From SAR202 cluster bacterium (lineage in GTDB: Bacteria; Chloroflexota; Dehalococcoidia; UBA3495), in the NCBI GenBank assembly GCA_009392075.1, contig VFHG01000409.1:1-10300 (forward strand): 10,300 bases of DNA, given 5' to 3'. Made by a program: the position numbers and the translations under genes. The first letter of the stretch is position 1. Every line of letters starts with the position of its first letter. The notes beneath the pieces are model-generated. The model was not told the origin of the DNA. It saw only the letters and a list, made by a program, of their open reading frames with translations, and ran no database searches. This document shows, piece after piece, positions 6,257 to 10,300 of this stretch.

Positions 6257-6760
6257 CTAATCCCGGGTATTAAGGCGCTTCAGGGCCTCGCCGGACAACC
6301 GGTAGGTGTACCAGCCCTCAACCCGCTCGGCGCCCAAGTTTTCGTAGAACCCGATGGCCGGCTCGTTCCAGTCCAATACCGACCATTCCATCCGGGGATA
6401 ACCGCGATCTTGGGCCAACCCGCTGCCGTAGGCCATCAACTCTCGGCCAACGCCATGGCTCCGCCAATCGGGTAGCACGAAGATGTCTTCCAGGTACAGG
6501 CTGGATCGTCCCGAATAGGTGGAGTAGTGCTGGCAGAATATTGCGCAGCCAACGGCCTCGGTGCCGTGATAGGCGAAAAATGCTTCCGCATTGGCGTTGG
6601 GACCGAATAGAGACTCTCGGATATTGGCCTCTGTAGCCACCACTTCATCCGACAACTTTTCATACTCGGCCAAGCCCTTGATGAACTGCAGGACTAGCTT
6701 GGCATCTTCTACCAAGGCTGGCCGGATCGTGATCGCATTCTGACTGGTCATATCGTTCAC
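6257..6760 (-). CDS. GNAT N-acetyltransferase, spermidine/diamine acetyltransferase-like, 167 aa
   Basis: Transfers an acetyl group from acetyl-CoA to an amine. The acetyl-CoA P-loop is RSHGVG (100-105), preceded by SSLYLEDIFVLPDW (86-99). The C-terminal WSVLDWNEPAIGFYENLGA (126-144) contains Tyr139, the likely general acid. The EDIFV and WNEPAI-FY blocks and the early EYEKL resemble the SSAT (diamine/thialysine) branch, so a small amine or amino acid is a plausible substrate. The start chosen is GTG at 6758-6760, which overlaps the enolase stop by 4 bases (GTGA) and implies translational coupling. An ATG at 6749-6751 would shorten it by 3 residues and is equally possible; neither has a strong ribosome-binding site. 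It is the last gene of the minus-strand operon. Confidence 0.9.
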   Translation of the reverse strand: MNDMTSQNAITIRPALVEDAKLVLQFIKGLAEYEKLSDEVVATEANIRESLFGPNANAEAFFAYHGTEAVGCAIFCQHYSTYSGRSSLYLEDIFVLPDWRSHGVGRELMAYGSGLAQDRGYPRMEWSVLDWNEPAIGFYENLGAERVEGWYTYRLSGEALKRLNTRD

Positions 6761-7875
6761 CCGACCCGGTAGCGATTTAGAAGATCCATGTTCAATTCGT
6801 AGCCGATGCCAGGTCTGTCGGGCACGGTCACGAACCCGTCATCGTCCGGCTTTAATAGCGGTTGAAACATCTCCGCCCGCAAAGGGTCAACGGCCACCGG
6901 GTAGATCTCCAAGAACTCGCCGTGGGGGATCGATGCCGCCAGGGGTAACTGCAATTCCTGACAACCGTGAGGTGCGATGGAGATGCCCCGTTCCGCGGCC
7001 AGGCCGGCTATGTCCATTGCCACGTCGTAGCCAGGCACGATGCCGACGTCCACATTCAAGATCGATGCTCCCTTGTGGTCCAGCAGCGTCTTGAAATGGG
7101 CTAGGTGGTAGCCGTTTTCTCCGGTGGCAATCTTGACGCCGGAGGCTTCGGCCAACTGCTGGTGGCCTTCATAGTCGTGGATGGGTAGAGGTTCTTCGAA
7201 CCAGTAGACATCGTACTGGGGCAACTGCCGGGCAAATTCAAGGGACGTTTCCAAGTTCAAGGCGCAGTTGGCGTCCACCATCAACGTAGTGTCATCGCCG
7301 ATGGCATTTCGGGCGGCTTCAACCCGGCGCATGTCTCCGGCCACGCCGACATTTGGGTCGCCTATCTTGATCTTTACTGCCGAAGCGTGCATCTCTTCAA
7401 CGTTGAACCGCACCTCTTCCTGCAGTTCCTCCAATCCCTTACCCCCAGCGTAATAGCCGCCGGCGATGTAGGTGCGGATGCGTTCCTGCGCCCCGCCCAG
7501 CATCCGGTGGATTGACTGGCCCAGCGCCTTGCCCTTGATGTCCCAGCAGGCGATGTTTATGGCCGCCAGGACTTGGGTATTGATGCCGCCGATGCCCAGT
7601 ATCTTGATCAACTTCTCGCCTAGGTCGTCGGACAACGAGCGCGTTTCAAACGGGTCGCGGCCGATTACCAGGGGCCGGAAGTAGTCGACATAACCTGGGA
7701 ATAGGTTCAGAGGCCGCTCGGCTGCGGTGCCGCCGTTCCAACCGTAGCCGGTGATGCCCTCGTCGGTGTGCACCGTTACTTTATGCAGCCGGCCCGGCCC
7801 GTAGAAGTGACCGCCATTCCAGATTCCGGGCCGCTCCCACTCGAATACTTCGCTGGTGACGTCGGTGATTTTCAT
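6757..7875 (-). CDS. Enolase-superfamily enzyme (mandelate racemase/muconate lactonizing type), 372 aa
   Basis: Abstracts the alpha-proton of a carboxylate with Mg2+ help, giving racemisation, cycloisomerisation or acid-sugar dehydration. The capping domain is about 1-130 and the barrel follows. The base pair Lys168/Lys170 lies in VKIKIG. The metal ligands are Asp201 (VDANCALN), Glu227 (WFEEP) and Glu253 (TGEN). The second-face dyad is Asp276 (NVDVG) and His303 (APHGCQ), with Glu320 (PHGE) matching the mandelate racemase acid. All mandelate-racemase-subgroup positions are thus filled. The MKIT start is typical of the family, although the ribosome-binding site is poor: GGAA touches the ATG and GAGG lies 15 bases upstream. 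It overlaps the GNAT gene and sits 32 bp downstream of the ABC remnant, whose promoter may now drive it. The substrate is unknown; a hydroxy or sugar acid is likely. Confidence 0.94.
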   Translation of the reverse strand: MKITDVTSEVFEWERPGIWNGGHFYGPGRLHKVTVHTDEGITGYGWNGGTAAERPLNLFPGYVDYFRPLVIGRDPFETRSLSDDLGEKLIKILGIGGINTQVLAAINIACWDIKGKALGQSIHRMLGGAQERIRTYIAGGYYAGGKGLEELQEEVRFNVEEMHASAVKIKIGDPNVGVAGDMRRVEAARNAIGDDTTLMVDANCALNLETSLEFARQLPQYDVYWFEEPLPIHDYEGHQQLAEASGVKIATGENGYHLAHFKTLLDHKGASILNVDVGIVPGYDVAMDIAGLAAERGISIAPHGCQELQLPLAASIPHGEFLEIYPVAVDPLRAEMFQPLLKPDDDGFVTVPDRPGIGYELNMDLLNRYRVG

Positions 7876-7907
7876 TTCCGGCTAGTTCAACCTCTAATCG
7901 GGAATTA

Positions 7908-8387
7908 CGGCACGTCCAACAGTACAACAACCGGGTCGTGGGCCAACGATTAGGCCAGCTTCACCCGCTGTTTCATCCCGGTGGAATACTGGCCGAGGGG
8001 CCGGTGGCGCTCTTCTTCTAGGCCGACATGTCGCAATATGTCCGCAGTCCGGGTCCTGGCCTGGGAGGATGGGATACCGCTCACTTGGACCATGTGGGTC
8101 AAAAACTCTGCGGCGGTGATGGCGGTGGGCAGGCAATCGTGCTCGGGCATGTAGCCCAGGCGTGCCCGTATGCCCAGGGGCTCATAAGGGCGCTCGCCCA
8201 GCACTTTGGCGGACCCGGAGGTCGGTTTGAGCAGACCCAAAAACAGCTTGATGCCCGTGCTTTTGCCTGCGCCGTTGGGGCCCAGCAACCCGGTGATACT
8301 GTCTTGCACGATGAAATCTACCGACTCCAGCGCGATGGTCTGGCCGTAATGCTTGGTGAGCGATTTAGCTTCCAGTAGAATTGTCAC
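7908..8387 (-). pseudogene. ABC transporter ATP-binding protein, decayed and truncated
   Basis: The start and first 145 codons read as a normal ABC-2-type exporter ATPase: LLGPNGAGKST (Walker A, 34-44), GYMPEHD (Q-loop region, with Pro-Glu where Gln is usual) and the signature LGQYSTGMKQRVKLA (131-145). The frame then hits TAA (7950-7952), where the family usually has a Gln; CAA to TAA is a single change. After the stop the same frame continues with SLAHDPVVVLLDVP (7949-7908), which matches the Walker B region except that the catalytic Glu of LLDEP is Val. A second stop (7905-7907) follows, homology ends, and the enolase gene starts 30 bases on. D-loop, H-loop, C-terminal domain and any partner permease are missing. 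The start is GTG at 8385-8387. ATP hydrolysis and transport are not expected. Confidence 0.88.
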
Positions 8388-8393
8388 GCCGGT

Positions 8394-8399
8394 ATTATA
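8394..8399 (-). promoter_or_regulatory. Perfect TATAAT -10 box just upstream of the ABC remnant start
   Basis: The minus strand reads TATAAT at 8399-8394, followed by 6 bases and then the GTG start at 8387. A transcript starting the usual 6-8 bases after the -10 would begin at or next to the GTG, giving a leaderless message, which fits the absence of any ribosome-binding site there. I see no good -35 box at 17 bases. It may now serve as the upstream promoter of the enolase/GNAT operon. Confidence 0.45.
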
Positions 8400-8454
8400 C
8401 CCGCAGGGATAGCCGGGAATCGTCGCCCATCCGCCTGATTGCCGGTAGTCCTAA

Positions 8455-8483
8455 TTGACTAGTGATTCTTGGCAAGCCATAGT
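8455..8483 (+). promoter_or_regulatory. Sigma70-type promoter candidate for the 8551 epimerase gene
   Basis: TTGACT (8455-8460, 5/6 match) and CATAGT (8478-8483, 4/6) are spaced by 17 bases. Transcription would begin near 8490 and give a leader of about 60 bases ending in AGGAGG (8539-8544), 6 bases before the ATG. The divergent ABC-remnant promoter is about 60 bp away in the same gap (8388-8550), so the two could share control. Confidence 0.4.
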
Positions 8484-8550
8484 GCGTAGCCCAGGTGTAT
8501 ACCAAATAAACTTGCGCTGAGCGGTTGAAAGGACATTCAGGAGGCGGCGA

Positions 8551-9528
8551 ATGGTGACTCTCGTTACCGGCGGTACTGGATTTGTAGGCGCGAATATCGT
8601 TAAAGACTTGGTCCAGAACGGTCACCAGGTTGTCAGCTTTGATATCAACGGCCCGGATCAATTGCTCCAGGACTTCCTGGGCGAATCTTCCTCTTCGGTG
8701 ATTTTTGTTCAAGGGGACATCGTCGACCCGGCATCAGTAGAGCGGCTGAGCCAAGACCATCAGATCGACAAGATCGTACACGCGGCGGTATATACGGTGA
8801 ATCGGGAGGCACTGGAAATCGAGCGTAGCCGGGATGTCATCGCCATAAATCTGGAGGGCACCGCGAACCTGTTGGAACTGGCCCGCACGCAGAAGGTGTC
8901 CCGTTTCATCTACGTCAGTTCCGGCGCCGCCTACGGCTCAGCACTGCCCGGAGACCAGACCCTGAATGAAGAGACTCCGGCGGTCCCTGGGAACCTCTAT
9001 GGAATCACCAAATTCGCCAGCGAGATGATCACCCGACGGTACGGCGAACTGCACGGCCTATCGACTGCCAGCGTCCGCCTCAGCACGCCCTACGGTCCCA
9101 TGGAGCGGGTTACCGGGCACCGGGCCGTGATGTCGGTCTTCTACGACTGGACTGGCCGCGCAGTGCGGGGGGAGACAATCATCGCCGAAGACATGAACCA
9201 GGGCCGGGATTATATCTATATTGCGGACATCGCCGACGGCATCCGGGCGGTTCTCGATGCCTCGGCGCTTCCCCACGGCCTCTTTAACCTCACCACCGGA
9301 ATCTGGGTTACGTTCCATCAGATACTCGATGCTGTGTTAGAACTGTCACCAGGTATCAGTGTTGAGACTCCGGCCCCGAAGACAGATGCTGGAGCCGATA
9401 GTTATTCCCGAGGTCCGCTCTCCGGCCACCGGCTTTTCGACGACTTGGGGTGGACACCGAAATACGACTTGAAGACCGGGGTGGCCAATTATATCCAGTG
9501 GCGCAAGGAATCGAATTTTCTTGATTGA
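8551..9528 (+). CDS. NAD-dependent epimerase/dehydratase (extended SDR), 325 aa
   Basis: An extended short-chain dehydrogenase of the kind acting on nucleotide sugars or related carbonyl compounds. The Rossmann motif TGGTGFVG is at 6-13, and Asp31 after beta-strand 2 points to NAD(H). YVSSGAAYG (121-129) supplies the active-site Ser123 or Ser124, and the catalytic pair is Tyr150/Lys154 in LYGITK. RLSTPYGP (176-183) and the C-terminal LGWTPKYDLKTGVANYI (299-315) are family landmarks. The start has a strong AGGAGG 6 bases upstream. The length of 325 is normal. It has no sugar-pathway neighbours, so a nucleotide-sugar role is not supported by context, and a reductase or dehydrogenase role in catabolism is equally possible. 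It is followed after 108 bp by the VOC gene on the same strand, which has its own promoter candidate. Confidence 0.93.
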   Translation: MVTLVTGGTGFVGANIVKDLVQNGHQVVSFDINGPDQLLQDFLGESSSSVIFVQGDIVDPASVERLSQDHQIDKIVHAAVYTVNREALEIERSRDVIAINLEGTANLLELARTQKVSRFIYVSSGAAYGSALPGDQTLNEETPAVPGNLYGITKFASEMITRRYGELHGLSTASVRLSTPYGPMERVTGHRAVMSVFYDWTGRAVRGETIIAEDMNQGRDYIYIADIADGIRAVLDASALPHGLFNLTTGIWVTFHQILDAVLELSPGISVETPAPKTDAGADSYSRGPLSGHRLFDDLGWTPKYDLKTGVANYIQWRKESNFLD

Positions 9529-9557
9529 CCAGGCCGGATTAATCAGGCATGGGAGTT

Positions 9558-9586
9558 TTGACAAAAAACGGACGCCAGAATAGGAT
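9558..9586 (+). promoter_or_regulatory. Strong sigma70-type promoter candidate for the VOC/LLM operon
   Basis: A perfect TTGACA (9558-9563), a spacer of exactly 17 bases, then TAGGAT (9581-9586, 4/6 match). Transcription would start near 9593 and give a leader of about 44 bases carrying GGAGG (9626-9630). This is the best -35 box in the window. Confidence 0.55.
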
Positions 9587-9591
9587 TGGCG
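9573..9591. promoter_or_regulatory. Candidate operator: dyad CGCCA-N9-TGGCG over the -10 box
   Basis: CGCCA (9573-9577) and TGGCG (9587-9591) form a perfect 5-bp inverted repeat centred on 9582, inside the -10 hexamer of the 9558-9586 promoter. A dimeric repressor bound here would block polymerase. A 5-bp dyad can occur by chance, and no regulator gene is present in the window. Confidence 0.3.
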
Positions 9592-9636
9592 CCTCAGGCA
9601 CACTTGCTAGATAATTTTCTGCTACGGAGGCATCGC

Positions 9637-10089
9637 ATGATGGAATGTACAGGTATCTCACACATCGCAGTTTGCGTCAGGGACATGGACAAATCTCTGG
9701 CTTTCTACCGGGACATCCTAGGTATGACGATTTCCAAGGACGCAATCGAAGACACCAGTACCGGCGCGATGCCCAACACCTACAAGCACCAGCGCAACAC
9801 CCGCCGCACGGTGCACATCGGCTATGGCGGTGAGACTTTCTTGGTGATGACCACACACCCTGGCGATAAGGCGGACGGCGAGCCAATCAAACTAGACCAG
9901 ATTGGTGTTAGCCACGTCTCCTTCACAGTTAAGAACCTCAGGGCGGTGGCCGATGAGTTGATCGCCAAAGGTGTGGAGATAGCCGGCGGGTTCGATGCTT
10001 TCGCCGATGGCCAGGGTAAGGTCAGGACATTCTTCGCGTTTGACCCCGACGGCATAATGGTCCAATTCGACAGCGGCATCGAGTCGTAA
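9637..10089 (+). CDS. VOC-family (glyoxalase/dioxygenase superfamily) protein, 150 aa
   Basis: A two-module VOC fold. Module one is ISHIAVCVRDMDKSLAFYRD (7-26) with His9; module two is IGVSHVSFTVKNL (89-101) with His93, ending in FAFDPDGIMVQFDSG (133-147). The last metal position, usually Glu in DPDGNxxE, is Gln143 here, and module one has GGETFLVM (64-71), where the first Glu is not at the usual ligand spot. It may be a lyase, isomerase, ring-cleaving dioxygenase or a non-catalytic binder. The first of two adjacent ATGs (9637) is chosen because GGAGG at 9626-9630 lies 6 bases before it; the ATG at 9640 is an alternative. A TTG further upstream (9586) would overlap the promoter and add nonhomologous residues. 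It is followed after 36 bp by an LLM monooxygenase, so the two are likely co-transcribed. Confidence 0.9.
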   Translation: MMECTGISHIAVCVRDMDKSLAFYRDILGMTISKDAIEDTSTGAMPNTYKHQRNTRRTVHIGYGGETFLVMTTHPGDKADGEPIKLDQIGVSHVSFTVKNLRAVADELIAKGVEIAGGFDAFADGQGKVRTFFAFDPDGIMVQFDSGIES

Positions 10090-10125
10090 CCGATACCTTC
10101 CCAATGACGACCAGAGGTGCACGGC

Positions 10126-10300
10126 ATGGCCAGTGAGACCAAGGACGGCAGGAAGATTCAGTGGGGTATCTTCGACTGGGTGGAATGGGACGAGAACTCC
10201 CCCTCCCAGATATTTGAAGACCGCCTGAAGCTGCTGGAATACGCTGACAAGCAGGATTTTTACTGCTATCACGTGGCGGAACACCACACCACGCCGCTGA
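10126..10300 (+). CDS. LLM-class flavin-dependent monooxygenase, N-terminal part (cut by window edge)
   Basis: The first 58 codons of a bacterial-luciferase-like protein, open to the window edge. The reading begins MASETKDGRKIQWGIFDWVE. FEDRLKLLEYADKQDF (30-45) is the first helix and strand, and YHVAEHHTTPL (48-58) is the typical AEHH motif of alkanal-monooxygenase-type LLM proteins, where the His residues help bind flavin and substrate. GAGGTG at 10114-10119 lies 6 bases before the ATG. The pattern is closer to true luciferase-like monooxygenases than to the F420-type protein at 3709-4560. The remainder of the protein, and any reductase partner, lies outside the window. Confidence 0.85.
   Translation, partial: MASETKDGRKIQWGIFDWVEWDENSPSQIFEDRLKLLEYADKQDFYCYHVAEHHTTPL

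Noticed and set aside
7894..8136. Alternative frame through the distal ABC remnant as a frameshift continuation
   Set aside because: The Walker B-like residues continue in the original frame after the TAA, so a nonsense change explains the break better than a frameshift.
9523..9550. Possible terminator after the epimerase (TGATT ... AATCA)
   Set aside because: It is a 5-bp AT-rich stem with a 12-base loop and only a short T-run several bases further on; too weak to call.
9586..9636. Upstream TTG extension of the second VOC gene
   Set aside because: The extra 17 residues precede the VOC fold, overlap the promoter, and have no ribosome-binding site; the ATG at 9637 has GGAGG at the right distance.
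10104..10136. Ten-codon ATG frame overlapping the start of the right-edge LLM gene
   Set aside because: It is very short, out of frame with the LLM gene and lacks its own ribosome-binding site; it may be a chance frame rather than a leader peptide.
9892..10287. 131-codon minus-strand frame near the right edge
   Set aside because: It is antisense to the C-terminus of a VOC protein and the start of an LLM protein, both well supported.

Overview
The window looks like chromosomal DNA of a moderately GC-rich bacterium with dense gene packing and genes on both strands. It encodes twelve intact or edge-cut proteins, nearly all small-molecule enzymes: two short-chain dehydrogenase/epimerase types, an amidohydrolase, an epoxide hydrolase, two luciferase-like flavin oxidoreductases, two VOC-fold proteins, a DinB/maleylpyruvate-isomerase-type protein, a GNAT acetyltransferase and an enolase-superfamily enzyme. 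The pairing of luciferase-like monooxygenases with mandelate-racemase-type enolases, together with two intergenic repeat types, suggests a Chloroflexota member (Dehalococcoidia/SAR202-like). That placement is inference: the window holds no rRNA or marker gene.

Layout. 1-368 (-): an unrecognised protein, cut by the window edge. 515-1402 (-): an SDR. It is divergent from an amidohydrolase (1509-2525, +) and a microsomal-type epoxide hydrolase (2555-3706, +), which are 29 bp apart and clearly one operon. Facing them, with stops only 2 bp apart, is a minus-strand pair transcribed VOC (5046-4615) then LLM oxidoreductase (4560-3709). 5253-6107 (+) is a MDMPI/DinB-type protein with an SCP2-like tail. 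A 149-bp convergent gap follows (6108-6256) and carries two repeat-like elements and a perfect CTAG palindrome. A minus-strand operon then reads: ABC-ATPase remnant (8387 down to about 7908), enolase-superfamily enzyme (7875-6757) and GNAT (6760-6257, 4-bp overlap). 8551-9528 (+) is an NAD-dependent epimerase-like enzyme. 9637-10089 (+) is a second VOC protein, followed by a second LLM monooxygenase that runs off the edge (10126 onward).

How the genes may work together. The set suits oxidative and hydrolytic breakdown of varied organic compounds: flavin monooxygenation, epoxide opening to diols, dehydrogenation by SDR, lactone or ester hydrolysis by the amidohydrolase, and acid-sugar-type dehydration or racemisation by the enolase. 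Most catalytic residues are intact, but substrates cannot be read from sequence. The clearest oddities are the decayed ABC-transporter ATPase fused up against the enolase gene, the VOC-then-LLM order occurring twice, an SDR lacking the usual catalytic Asn, and a near-consensus promoter with a dyad over its -10 box at 9558-9591. I see no CRISPR array, tRNA, rRNA, transposase or phage gene.
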